NCBI GenBank assembly: GCA_016934935.1
Contig: JAFGRW010000105.1
Span: forward strand, 16,873 to 80,872
Length of the DNA stretch: 64,000 bases
Direction of reading: 5' to 3'
From: Spirochaetota bacterium
GTDB taxonomy: Bacteria > Spirochaetota > UBA4802 > JAFGJZ01
Shown here: positions 48,907 to 57,312 of the stretch, piece by piece
Layout: each line of letters opens with the position of its first letter
Numbering within the stretch: position 1 is the first letter of the stretch
Translations under genes and position numbers: made by a program
The notes under the pieces: model-generated
What the model was told of the DNA's origin: nothing
Database searches by the model: none
What the model saw: the letters and a program-made list of their open reading frames with translations, nothing else

Positions 48907-49357
48907 CAATCTTTTTTTGCAAAAAAAGATTAAAAGAGACCTTGATGAACTAGATAGTTTCAGAGAATCATTTCTTTATTATCTTACAGAAAACGGAATT
49001 GAGGAAGAGACTGCTTCACATTTTGAACTTTGTGCCTACGAAGTAATTGCCAATATAATAGAACACGACTCTGCAATTCCTGGATTTTGTGAAGATATTC
49101 AGGTAACCTTTTCTGCAGAAAATAATTACGGTCAAGTTATACTAAACTATAGCGGTCCCGAATTTGATCTTACTAAAAGACCCCTTCCGGATATATCTGC
49201 CCATTTCCAAGAAGGCCTCAAGCGTGGTCTTGGTATATATATTATTCATAAACTGATGGATGAAATATGGTACACTCATAATGAAGGCGAAAACAGTCTG
49301 ACAATGAAAAAAAGCATTCCCGATAATAGTCGAATAAAATCAGGACAAATCCTTTAA
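48899..49357 (+). CDS. RsbW-like anti-sigma factor / serine kinase
   Basis: 152 residues from MDNNLFLQKK. The HATPase_c_2 fold is supported by the N-box FELCAYEVIANIIEHDS and the ATP-lid/G-box KRGLGIYIIHKLMDEIWY. Such kinases phosphorylate the STAS partner and bind a sigma factor or other output. No sigma-factor gene lies nearby, so the output is unknown. It overlaps the STAS gene by 8 bases and converges on the hypothetical gene that follows. Confidence 0.88.
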   Translation: MDNNLFLQKKIKRDLDELDSFRESFLYYLTENGIEEETASHFELCAYEVIANIIEHDSAIPGFCEDIQVTFSAENNYGQVILNYSGPEFDLTKRPLPDISAHFQEGLKRGLGIYIIHKLMDEIWYTHNEGENSLTMKKSIPDNSRIKSGQIL

Positions 49358-50262
49358 ATTAGATCCCACAGATTTTTCTTTTCTATAATTGAAAAAAATA
49401 TCTTCTCGAAAGCATCGACCTCTTCAAAATGCGGAGTTCCCGGGTTGCCTCTGAAAAGCACAGTAAACTTCGAAATCAGGAGTATAGCTTTTCGCAAATC
49501 AGATTTTTTTACTGCAGCCATAAGCTCTCTATATATTATAACGGCAACTGAATCGTAAATTTCTTTTTTGTAGCCTCTGTGCAATCTACCTATCTTGTCT
49601 ATTACCGGATCAATATCCTTGTGTAACCGGGGCATGGAAGGTGAAGCAGTACTGATCAGATAAGCGATTATATGCTTCCTGATATCTGATGCGTCAAGCT
49701 GATTCAAACGGGATTTTATTGCACAGACCATTTTTTCAGATCGATCTAACTCAACCTTGAGCTTCTCCTCTTCATCAGACTTCAACTTTGATATACTCTC
49801 GATAAGCTCACCATTATCCTGTATTGAGTCTAACTCCTGACGGAAACGGGTATTCATGGAATTATACTCTATACGGGAATAGTCTGTAAACGGTTTGTGT
49901 AGCAAATTTACAAACTGGAGGGACTCCATTCTATTCGCCAAATCGATACTGTTTTGAATATCAAGAAGATAGCTTATGGATAATTTCCCGGGCAGCGTCA
50001 GATCAAACTGATCTTTAGCTACCGATCTAATAAGGGCACGTTTATATGAAACTGCAATCTTTTCGATATCCGGGATTGAGCGACCCTCTTCGATTTCTCT
50101 TTGAAGATCTGATAATTCATAATCGACAGGATGACTACTCCATGAGGAGAGCGGTATGACCAGAAATTTATGATAGTAGTTTCTTCCCTGACCAGCCAAC
50201 GACTTAATGGTTTTTATGTAGTCTTTTATAATAGGGAGCTTAATCTTTTCGATCTGTTCCAA
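49354..50262 (-). CDS. hypothetical alpha-helical protein
   Basis: 302 residues, no family recognised. It is largely helical, with a charged middle (KLKSDEEEKLKVELDRSEKMVCAIKSRLNQL) that may form a coiled coil. Its 3' end overlaps the stop of the anti-sigma kinase gene by 4 bases on the other strand. It sits inside the partner-switching locus, which may hint at a signalling role, but I see no motif to support one. Confidence 0.5.
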   Translation of the reverse strand: MEQIEKIKLPIIKDYIKTIKSLAGQGRNYYHKFLVIPLSSWSSHPVDYELSDLQREIEEGRSIPDIEKIAVSYKRALIRSVAKDQFDLTLPGKLSISYLLDIQNSIDLANRMESLQFVNLLHKPFTDYSRIEYNSMNTRFRQELDSIQDNGELIESISKLKSDEEEKLKVELDRSEKMVCAIKSRLNQLDASDIRKHIIAYLISTASPSMPRLHKDIDPVIDKIGRLHRGYKKEIYDSVAVIIYRELMAAVKKSDLRKAILLISKFTVLFRGNPGTPHFEEVDAFEKIFFSIIEKKNLWDLI

Positions 50263-50327
50263 AAACTACCCCGCTGATAACAGTGTACGTTTTAATTGTA
50301 CATATTAACATCCCGGGCATTAAAGAT

Positions 50328-50373
50328 GTCAATGACAATTTTCATTGACGTATAACAAAGAACTTACTTTAAT
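50328..50373 (+). promoter_or_regulatory. promoter with overlapping inverted repeat, upstream of the rsbU-type gene
   Basis: TTGACG (50345-50350) and TTTAAT (50368-50373) are 17 bases apart, a good sigma-70 match. An inverted repeat GTCAATGA / TCATTGAC (50328-50349) overlaps the -35, so a repressor or activator site is possible. Confidence 0.55.
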
Positions 50374-50436
50374 GGGATAGTTCTCAATTTCATATATTTT
50401 GCTGAAACACATAATTTGACCCGGGAGAGTATTTCC

Positions 50437-50736
50437 ATGAAGTTCAATATCAAAGCGTTTACTATTTCATCTGTTATTGTCTGTACCTTACCCGCGTTTA
50501 TTCTGTTTACCTGGTGTGCCATAAATAATTTCGCAATAGAAACAGTTGTTCTTTTTGAAACAATTCATCCGTCAGGCGCTTTTTCTCTTACAAATACAAT
50601 ATCGTCATCATTTACAGCCAAAATTCCCGGTATTATATTCAATACCCTTTATGTCGCAGTTGATACCTTCATCTTTACTTTTCTCTTCGCTCTTTTATAT
50701 AATTTGCTATCGGGCAATAACAGGAAGGCTCGTTAG
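50437..50736 (+). CDS. small two-helix membrane protein (DUF5676/holin-like?)
   Basis: 99 residues from MKFNIKAFTIS, with GGGAGAG upstream; an earlier TTG is rejected. Two membrane helices flank a polar middle (about 12-30 and 68-92). The pattern M-K-x-x-I-K-A at the start and the second helix followed by LLYNLLSG resemble small bacterial membrane proteins often annotated DUF5676 or holin-like. Function unknown. It is 3 bases upstream of the RsbU-type phosphatase gene and so is likely co-expressed. Confidence 0.5.
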   Translation: MKFNIKAFTISSVIVCTLPAFILFTWCAINNFAIETVVLFETIHPSGAFSLTNTISSSFTAKIPGIIFNTLYVAVDTFIFTFLFALLYNLLSGNNRKAR

Positions 50737-50739
50737 TAT

Positions 50740-52869
50740 ATGAGACGAAAGCTAAAAAACGTAAGACCCATACGCATTGGTCTTCGCCTTCAAATATCCC
50801 TTATAATGATATTCAGCATAGCGTTAATCAGTTTCATACTCTCGGTTGCCATATTCAAAAAAAGTGAACAGACCGTCATTAAAGAGATCACACATTTTTC
50901 GGGTGCCATTCTTAAGGGAATCAAGCGTGAAACGAAACTTTACCTCTATTATGACAGAGAAGTTAGAAATTTCAAAAAAAGTGGTGAATCCCGCCTCTAT
51001 CTGAATGATTGCAAAACAAATAGAGACGAAGCAATACAAAAAGTTATGCAGTTTTTTCCTGATATAATATCCCGGGACACGATGCTTGATGTGGCATTTC
51101 TAATCAATATTATCGAGACAGATAACACCTCCGAATCGAAAAGGAACCGTTTTCTCTATTTTGACCGAAACCATGCCCGTGTTGATGATGCAAAAAACAG
51201 TTACGATGAAGAGCTTATTCAGTTGTTGGACTTTTTCCTCGAAACAATAGAAACCGGAGTCAACTTCAAACAGATAACGACCCGGAACAGAAAAATTGAC
51301 CAGGACGATTCGGTTGTTGTTGGATTACCTGTTTTTTCCGGTGATTTTACCGAAGAGTTATACAATAAATACAAAGACTTTTATAAAAGCCTTACACAGT
51401 CTCTTCCTGCAAATCCAGAGACAAGTTCACTTCAAGAACAACACAGCTATTTTGAACAGGAATTCATTAAAAGGCTGGTTTATAACTATACCGATTTTGA
51501 TTATAAAATCAATGCCGCTAGTGATAAAGATTACAACAGATTGTTTGTATACTTCTCCGCAGTCCGTTATACGGGGCGGCTTACGCACAATCAACGAGAA
51601 ATTGCTCAAAAAGAGTTCACAGAACAGCTGAAATCGCTAAAATCTGACTTGTCATTTCAAACTTATTCTGAAACGTGCGATCAGTTTCGAAAGAAATATA
51701 ATCTTCGCTTGAAGCCCAATATTCACAATTGGACCGGGCTTTATCGTTTTCTTGAACGCAACTCTATTTCCGTTAGTTCACCGGTTCCTATACAGGAACT
51801 TGCACTTCAAGCATACAAGAGCGATCTCAATGGCATAATAGGCATACGCCTTTTAAGCAAAGAGTTCTTTGTGAATTTGAACAGAAACAGAAACGAAGTA
51901 ACCAATCTTGCATTAGCCATCTTTTTACGCTTTATAATAATTGCACTGCTTTTCCCCGGTTTTATTATCAGAAAAATTAATAAACTGGCTGATGGTGCCT
52001 ACGAAATCGGTCGCGGAAATTTTGACTATAAATTTAACATGCGTGGAAGCGATGAAGTTGGACGTCTTTCGGACATCTTTAATATAATGGGCAAAAACCT
52101 GAAAAAAGCTCGTGAAGAGATGATCGAAAAAAACCGCATGTCTACCGAACTAAAGACTGCTCACGAGATACAAAGCGTTTTACTACCCTCCGTATTACCT
52201 GATATAAATAAACTGCAATTTTCTTCATATTACGCATCACAATCGGAGGCAGGCGGTGATTATTATGACGTGATACCGTTAGCACCGGATAAACTTGCCT
52301 TGGTTATAGCTGATGTATCAGGCCACGGTGTAGGTTCGGGTCTTGTTATGACCATTACCAGAACCCTTATACACAGTTTTTCTTCAGAGACAGTCAAACC
52401 TTCTGCTCTTCTGGAAAAACTTAACGAGCATCTTTATTTAAACACTGCCTCGAATTTTTTCGTCTCGATGTTTTACGCTGTGTACGACACAAAATCACAC
52501 TCTTTAAATTTTTCCAGTGCTGGTCACAACCCTGCACTTATCGTCAGGAAAAACAGCGTCAAGGAGCTTCCGGCAGGCGGTGTTGCACTTGGAGCTGGTG
52601 GTCGTGAGTCTTTTGAAAGATTTTCTTCCGGAAAGAATACGATGCTTGAAAAAAATGATCTTCTTGTTTTGTATACCGATGGAATCGTCGAAGCGATGAA
52701 CAACAACAACGAAGAGTATGGGGAAGAGCGATTTTATAACGTACTAAAAAAGAATCATGACAAAGACGCCGAAACAGTAAAAGACGCAGTAATAAAAGAT
52801 CTCAAATCTTTCACATCCGGCCACGAGCAGAGTGATGATATTACAATGCTTTTAATGAGAATCACATGA
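50740..52869 (+). CDS. membrane HAMP-SpoIIE serine phosphatase (RsbU type)
   Basis: 709 residues. A membrane helix near 20-40 and another near 385-405 flank a large extracytoplasmic sensor. HAMP follows (about 410-460, RKINKLADGAYEIGRGNFDYKFNMRGSDEVGRLSDIFN). The C-terminal SpoIIE/PP2C domain has EAGGDYYDVI, IADVSGHGVGSG, SAGHNPALI, LVLYTDGIVEAMN and SDDITML, with the metal-binding Asp residues. It dephosphorylates STAS antagonists in known systems, so the STAS proteins in this window are its likely substrates. It overlaps the next gene by ATGA. Confidence 0.93.
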   Translation: MRRKLKNVRPIRIGLRLQISLIMIFSIALISFILSVAIFKKSEQTVIKEITHFSGAILKGIKRETKLYLYYDREVRNFKKSGESRLYLNDCKTNRDEAIQKVMQFFPDIISRDTMLDVAFLINIIETDNTSESKRNRFLYFDRNHARVDDAKNSYDEELIQLLDFFLETIETGVNFKQITTRNRKIDQDDSVVVGLPVFSGDFTEELYNKYKDFYKSLTQSLPANPETSSLQEQHSYFEQEFIKRLVYNYTDFDYKINAASDKDYNRLFVYFSAVRYTGRLTHNQREIAQKEFTEQLKSLKSDLSFQTYSETCDQFRKKYNLRLKPNIHNWTGLYRFLERNSISVSSPVPIQELALQAYKSDLNGIIGIRLLSKEFFVNLNRNRNEVTNLALAIFLRFIIIALLFPGFIIRKINKLADGAYEIGRGNFDYKFNMRGSDEVGRLSDIFNIMGKNLKKAREEMIEKNRMSTELKTAHEIQSVLLPSVLPDINKLQFSSYYASQSEAGGDYYDVIPLAPDKLALVIADVSGHGVGSGLVMTITRTLIHSFSSETVKPSALLEKLNEHLYLNTASNFFVSMFYAVYDTKSHSLNFSSAGHNPALIVRKNSVKELPAGGVALGAGGRESFERFSSGKNTMLEKNDLLVLYTDGIVEAMNNNNEEYGEERFYNVLKKNHDKDAETVKDAVIKDLKSFTSGHEQSDDITMLLMRIT

Positions 52870-53963
52870 AAAAAACAATTATATTTCTGACTCTACTATG
52901 TTTTTCCCAGGCAAAAGCAGATATTGTTCTATCAAGTTTGATCAAAACACAATCCGAAAACCTGGAAGGTAACTCAGCAGACATACCTGTATCTGAAGGC
53001 AAGGATATTCTTACAGCAATTGAAGACTTGTCCGCGCTGAATATTAAAGCTGTTCGCAATCAGGTTTATCACTACGCCACAAATGGCAAAGCGTTTTATC
53101 TTTCTGCTGTAAAAAATGCCGAAATTTACAGGCCTGTAATTGAAGATATAATTAACAGTTATCCGGAAATACCAATTGTTATTTCTGATCTTCCCATTTT
53201 GGAAAGCAGCTACAATCCCTACGCTGTATCTCACGCTGGAGCAGCCGGACTTTGGCAATTCATGCCAAAAACCGCCACTATTTTTAATCTTTCAATAAAC
53301 AGATGGGAAGATGGGCGAAGATGCCTTATAAATTCAACACATGCAGCGATGCAACATCTGTATCATCTATATAAACATCATAAATCCTGGGAACTTGCTC
53401 TCGCTGCCTATAACTGCGGATCCACAAGAATTAATCAGGCGGTTGCCAATCATCCGCAGATGACATACTGGGAAATAGTTGAAACGGGAGCATTACCAAC
53501 AGAAACCAGCCTTTACGTACAACGATTCGCGGCCCTGTCAATTCTTTACAGACATAACAGCTTCTTCGGACTACCTTCTACCCCCGAACAGAACGTTGAA
53601 CTTTTTGGAATTCCATTAAAAAAACCTGTTTCAATACCAAATGTCTCCGAAAAAACAGGCATACCTGAATCTACAATCTATCTTTTCAATCCTCAATTAA
53701 AGAAGTCCATAACCCCTCTTATCGGGGAGGGTTATGTTTTACTGATTCCCGAAAATTATTATGAAAGTTTCGTTAATAACGAAGATAAAATATACACTCT
53801 TCCCTATTCAAGAATAAAAACTTATACCGTGGTGAAAGGCGACCACCTGTCACGTATCGCAAAAAAACACAACACATCCATTGATCAGTTAATACATATT
53901 AATAAACTAAAAAAACCCTATATAATTCGTCCTGGCAACCAACTTCTTATTCCACTCCACTAA
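52866..53963 (+). CDS. MltD-type lytic transglycosylase with LysM
   Basis: 365 residues with a signal peptide (MKKTIIFLTLLCFSQAKA). The SLT domain (about 95-225) has the catalytic Glu in PILESSYNPYAVSHAGAAGLWQFMPKTA and AAYNCGSTRINQAV. A C-terminal LysM (about 318-362, YTVVKGDHLSRIAKKHNTSIDQLIHINKL) binds murein. It cleaves glycan strands to anhydro ends. Overlaps the phosphatase gene by 4 bases, an unexpected pairing of signalling and wall remodelling. Confidence 0.92.
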   Translation: MKKTIIFLTLLCFSQAKADIVLSSLIKTQSENLEGNSADIPVSEGKDILTAIEDLSALNIKAVRNQVYHYATNGKAFYLSAVKNAEIYRPVIEDIINSYPEIPIVISDLPILESSYNPYAVSHAGAAGLWQFMPKTATIFNLSINRWEDGRRCLINSTHAAMQHLYHLYKHHKSWELALAAYNCGSTRINQAVANHPQMTYWEIVETGALPTETSLYVQRFAALSILYRHNSFFGLPSTPEQNVELFGIPLKKPVSIPNVSEKTGIPESTIYLFNPQLKKSITPLIGEGYVLLIPENYYESFVNNEDKIYTLPYSRIKTYTVVKGDHLSRIAKKHNTSIDQLIHINKLKKPYIIRPGNQLLIPLH

Positions 53964-54120
53964 GATATATCCAAATAAAGAATATCTTGACAGATAGCGG
54001 CACAAAAAGTGATATCCAATGGTATAACACTAACAAAGAACCTATTTAATTATGTTCATTATTTTTTACGCAGATACATTTCATAGCTTTTGGCAATCTC
54101 TAATGATTAACTTTTCAACA

Positions 54121-54314
54121 AGGTTGCATCTGCGAGCAGCAAGAGTCATCTTGCGACCAGCAGAGGTTGCATCTGCGAGCAGCAAGAGTCATCTTGCGAC
54201 CAGCAGAGGCCGCATCTGCGAGCAGCAAGAGTCATCTTGCGACCAGCAGAGGTTGCATCTGCGAGCAGCCCAGCACCACTTTATTTTTCAAAGTGGTGCT
54301 GGGCGACCAGCATA
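54121..54314 (+). repeat. 43-bp tandem array with hairpin core, last unit carrying a different hairpin
   Basis: Units start at 54121, 54164, 54207 and 54250. The first three are 43 bp and near-identical (AGGTTGCATC, with CC for TT in unit 3). Each has a hairpin GCAAGA-GTCA-TCTTGC. The fourth keeps the same 5' flank (TGCATCTGCGAGCAG) and 3' flank (CGACCAGCA), but its core is a 15-bp-stem hairpin at 54268-54304 (GCCCAGCACC arm, 7-base loop ATTTTTC). The final hairpin resembles a terminator but has no downstream U-run. Confidence 0.85.
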
Positions 54315-54391
54315 GGAACTTGCGAAAAATTTCTTTATATATGGGTTTTAAACGGCATACCCGTTCTGGAAATGGTAATTTTTCGAAGTTC
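54315..54391 (-). repeat. 77-bp dispersed element, copy A
   Basis: The 77-base element in minus orientation begins GAACTTCGAAAAATTACC and ends AATTTTTCGCAAGTTCC. Its ends are imperfect inverted repeats of each other. It abuts the tandem array at one side and lies 37 bases from the next gene. Internal GGGT/ACCC arms occupy the place of the GGCTAT/ATAGCC stem seen in copy B. Confidence 0.8.
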
Positions 54392-54428
54392 ACTTTTGTA
54401 AATATTCTAAACAAACGGAGCGCAAATC

Positions 54429-55052
54429 ATGCTTAAGCGGTTTATAAAGTGGTGTGACAATATGTGGTATTACTACAAATACTTCATAATAGCTTACATA
54501 ATTTTGGGCTCTACCGCGATAGCCATAGTTTACCAATTTATCGAAAGGGTTATACCCGATCTAAGAGTTGGCACTTATCAAGTAGATCTTACTATCCAGG
54601 AACGCAGTTTTCTAATGGATTATTTTACAAAAGCTGCAATTGACGTCAATAATGACGGAATAGTACAGGTGGGTCTTACTCCCATGTCAGACTATATGCA
54701 ACTTCGAATTTCAATTGCAAATCAGGCTAACTCCATGCTTATATTAAAACAGGATGTTTTTACAGAACATGCCCCCCTCGGTGCTTTTGCATCCCTTGAC
54801 CATATTATTAATAAAGATCACTCTTCCATAAAATCCAATCCTGAAGTTATTGCAACAAATAGAAAAACCGGAAAAAAGCATGTTTATGGCGTTCCATTAA
54901 GTGACAACAAAATTTTCAGAAACATGGATCTTCCCGAAAGCAATCTGTATATCGTAATGCTTAGACGAGACATTAAAATAGCGAGTGAGAATCAAGGCTA
55001 TTTCGATAATGCCGAAAAAGTGATTAAAATGATAATGGATGACTCTATTTAA
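54429..55052 (+). CDS. hypothetical single-helix membrane-anchored protein
   Basis: 207 residues from MLKRFIKW, with GGAG 8 bases upstream. A membrane helix (about 18-38, FIIAYIILGSTAIAIVYQFI) is followed by a predicted soluble domain. The pattern W-Y-Y-Y-K-Y-F-I resembles small anchored proteins of unknown function in other phyla. No catalytic motif seen. It lies between the repeat region and the flagellar hook genes, but nothing ties it to motility. Confidence 0.55.
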   Translation: MLKRFIKWCDNMWYYYKYFIIAYIILGSTAIAIVYQFIERVIPDLRVGTYQVDLTIQERSFLMDYFTKAAIDVNNDGIVQVGLTPMSDYMQLRISIANQANSMLILKQDVFTEHAPLGAFASLDHIINKDHSSIKSNPEVIATNRKTGKKHVYGVPLSDNKIFRNMDLPESNLYIVMLRRDIKIASENQGYFDNAEKVIKMIMDDSI

Positions 55053-55166
55053 CACAAATAAATCCCAGAATTTTCAACTCTTTCGGTAATCTGATACCAT
55101 CCATAATTTATCTATTTTCTCGTAAATTATCCTTTAGAAAAATTTTTTTTCTTACGATACCTCAGG

Positions 55167-55192
55167 TAAGAGGTCTTCCGATTAACCTCTTA
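55167..55192 (+). promoter_or_regulatory. hairpin in the fliK leader
   Basis: TAAGAGGT and ACCTCTTA form an 8-bp stem with a 10-base loop, about 58 bases before the fliK start. An alternative pairing of CTTAC (55151) with GTAAG (55166) overlaps it. It could be a terminator for the upstream gene or a regulatory hairpin. Confidence 0.35.
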
Positions 55193-55249
55193 TTTGACTA
55201 AACCGTCTTCTGTTTTTTTACAGAAAATAGCGGTTACAATGAGGTCTCG

Positions 55250-56590
55250 ATGGAAAACAGCACTATATCGAATTACAAGGTACAAATACCGGTACCTGAT
55301 TTTATAAACAATGTTAATAAACATAAAAGCAGTAATAATCAGGAATTCAATGATTCTGACTTTAAAAATATGCTTAAACAAGCAGTCGAACAGAATGACC
55401 AATATAAAGATCTTCACCGGAATAACACCCCTGTTGAACAACAACTCCAAAACGATTATACGGATCAAAAACCCGAACAGAATTACGATTCCAGAAGTGA
55501 AAAAGCAGAAGATAGAAAAGCTGATGATAAGATTTCCAATACCGAAGATACTGGAAAATCAGAAGAATTAGACTCTGAACAAAATTCCTCTATCGATAAA
55601 TCAGCAAAGACCAATGAATCTGAAAAAAATGAAATTAACGATGAGCAAATAAGTGAATTAAAAAAAGAGTTACACTCCCTTTTACAGGCACTGTCAAAAG
55701 GGGTATCTCCCGCTAACAGCAAAGATACTGTATCCAAAATAGACAAGTTATCTGAAAAAATCGGGAACCTGCTTGATATGGATCATAGTAAAGGCAGCAA
55801 AAAAACAATTAACCTTAAACATCAGCTCTCCAACCTGCTCAAAAACCTGGAGCAGTTAAAAAAAGAAGTTCTGAATTCCGATTCCAAAACACCGTTATTA
55901 GCTGATCTTATTAAAAAAACTGGTCTTGTGCTTGAACAACTTACAGCAAAAGATCGTATCGCTCTTTCCCGGGCAAACCATAACGATAACAATAGCTCAA
56001 ACAAGATTGGTCTTGAAACGGCTGTCAATTCCACAGGAGAAAAGGAAATCAAGCAAAGCAACTCATTAAAAAACGATGACAACTCTTTCTCTTTTTCCAA
56101 AGATAGTTCTCAATCCAAAAGTGACTTATCATCCATTAAAGCCGATAGACAACCCATGAAATCTGAAGGATTATTTAAGGATCAGATAAATGATCTTATA
56201 AATAAGGCGAGAGTAACGGTTACGGACAAAAGCAACGGCACAATAAACCTTAGAATGTATCCAGAACGTCTTGGAAATGTAACTGTTAACCTTGGTTTGG
56301 AAAACGGTATTCTTAACGGTAAATTTCTGGTCGATTCAAAAGAAGCCAGGGATATGCTTTTATCGCAATTTGATTCACTAAAAGAACGCCTTCTTGAAGA
56401 GGGTATAAACCTTGGAAGTTTTTCCGTTGATGTAAGAAACGGCGAATCATCATACAACAACTATAAAGAAAGCAAAGAACTTTATGAAGCATTAACTGCA
56501 CCCGTTGTTCATAGCGCAGCTGAAGAGTACTCACAGATATCATCGCAATCCGGACAATATTATGACGGCTCAATCAATCTTGTAATGTGA
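55250..56590 (+). CDS. fliK: flagellar hook-length control protein FliK
   Basis: 446 residues. A long, charged, low-complexity N-terminal part rich in Lys, Asp, Asn and Ser (to about 310) is typical of FliK, the molecular ruler. The conserved C-terminal domain follows: GTINLRMYPERLGNVTVNLGLENGILNGKFLVDSKEARDMLLSQFDSLKERLLEEGINLGSFSVDV, which contacts FlhB for the export switch. It is first in a fliK-flgD-flgE run with 7 bases to flgD. Confidence 0.9.
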   Translation: MENSTISNYKVQIPVPDFINNVNKHKSSNNQEFNDSDFKNMLKQAVEQNDQYKDLHRNNTPVEQQLQNDYTDQKPEQNYDSRSEKAEDRKADDKISNTEDTGKSEELDSEQNSSIDKSAKTNESEKNEINDEQISELKKELHSLLQALSKGVSPANSKDTVSKIDKLSEKIGNLLDMDHSKGSKKTINLKHQLSNLLKNLEQLKKEVLNSDSKTPLLADLIKKTGLVLEQLTAKDRIALSRANHNDNNSSNKIGLETAVNSTGEKEIKQSNSLKNDDNSFSFSKDSSQSKSDLSSIKADRQPMKSEGLFKDQINDLINKARVTVTDKSNGTINLRMYPERLGNVTVNLGLENGILNGKFLVDSKEARDMLLSQFDSLKERLLEEGINLGSFSVDVRNGESSYNNYKESKELYEALTAPVVHSAAEEYSQISSQSGQYYDGSINLVM

Positions 56591-56597
56591 GGTAATC

Positions 56598-57290
56598 ATG
56601 CCAACTGATAATGTACAGTTTAATAACAAGCTTTCACCACAGGAGCTTGCAAAAGCCAGGAACCAGGCGGAGTTTATCAATAAAAAACATCAGGCCGACG
56701 GTAAAAATTACGGTGAGGGTCTTGGAAAAGATTCTTTTCTTCAACTTCTTGTTACCGAGCTCACTCATCAGGATCCGACAAATCCTATGCAGGACAGGGA
56801 TTTCATTGCTCAGATGGCACAGTTTTCTTCTTTAGAACAGATGACAAATGTAAATACTCAGATAAGTGAACTGAATTCCCGTGGCAAACTAAACGAGGCG
56901 TATTCCCTTATTGGTAAAAGAGTACAGGCTCTCGATGCCCAGAGGGGAATTCCTGTAGACGGTACTGTATCTCATGTTGTTCGGCGCCAGGGTGAAATAA
57001 GGGTTGTTGTAGATAAGTATGAGTGCAGAGTCGATGATGTACATGCGGTTTTCCCCTCACCACAGGAAATACAAAAAAGCAGTCAGACATTAAAAACCGA
57101 TACGGACAGTCAGCCGGTAAAAAATGCTCCTGTTATTGATTCAAATTTCAACACACAAGAATCTGCTCCTGAACTGGATTTCACAACCACTGAAAAGGGA
57201 GTCAGGAATTCTTTTAATGAATTTTATAATTATTACGATAATAATATAAATGGTTACAGTAAAGCAGCTAAGTCATACTCAGCTTATTAA
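56598..57290 (+). CDS. flgD: flagellar hook assembly protein FlgD
   Basis: 230 residues. FlgD caps the growing hook. The signature is LGKDSFLQLLVTELTHQDPTNPMQDRDFIAQMAQFSSLEQMTNV at about 40-85. The C-terminal part is short and Gln/Ser-rich, lacking an obvious full FLG_D Ig-like domain; a hook-basal-body-cap TUDOR-like strand region is at about 100-150. It lies between fliK and flgE. Confidence 0.92.
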   Translation: MPTDNVQFNNKLSPQELAKARNQAEFINKKHQADGKNYGEGLGKDSFLQLLVTELTHQDPTNPMQDRDFIAQMAQFSSLEQMTNVNTQISELNSRGKLNEAYSLIGKRVQALDAQRGIPVDGTVSHVVRRQGEIRVVVDKYECRVDDVHAVFPSPQEIQKSSQTLKTDTDSQPVKNAPVIDSNFNTQESAPELDFTTTEKGVRNSFNEFYNYYDNNINGYSKAAKSYSAY

Positions 57291-57312
57291 TTTCTTTTAG
57301 GAGTCTATCACC

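Larger units (their letters stand above)
53964..54428. other. non-coding repeat-rich intergenic region
   Basis: A 465-base gap between the transglycosylase gene and the flagellar-cluster gene. It holds a hairpin-containing tandem array (54121-54314) and one copy of the 77-bp element (54315-54391). Open frames across it (54052-54315, 54167-54436) are by-products of the repeats. A small stem AAGATAT/ATATCTT lies at 53962-53988. Confidence 0.7.

Noticed and set aside
54121..54314. CRISPR array
   Set aside because: The units are contiguous with no unique spacers, and there are no cas genes in the window.
54052..54436. Two overlapping frames of 87-89 codons
   Set aside because: They run through the 43-bp tandem array and the 77-bp element, their products are repeats of the array, and no ribosome site precedes either.
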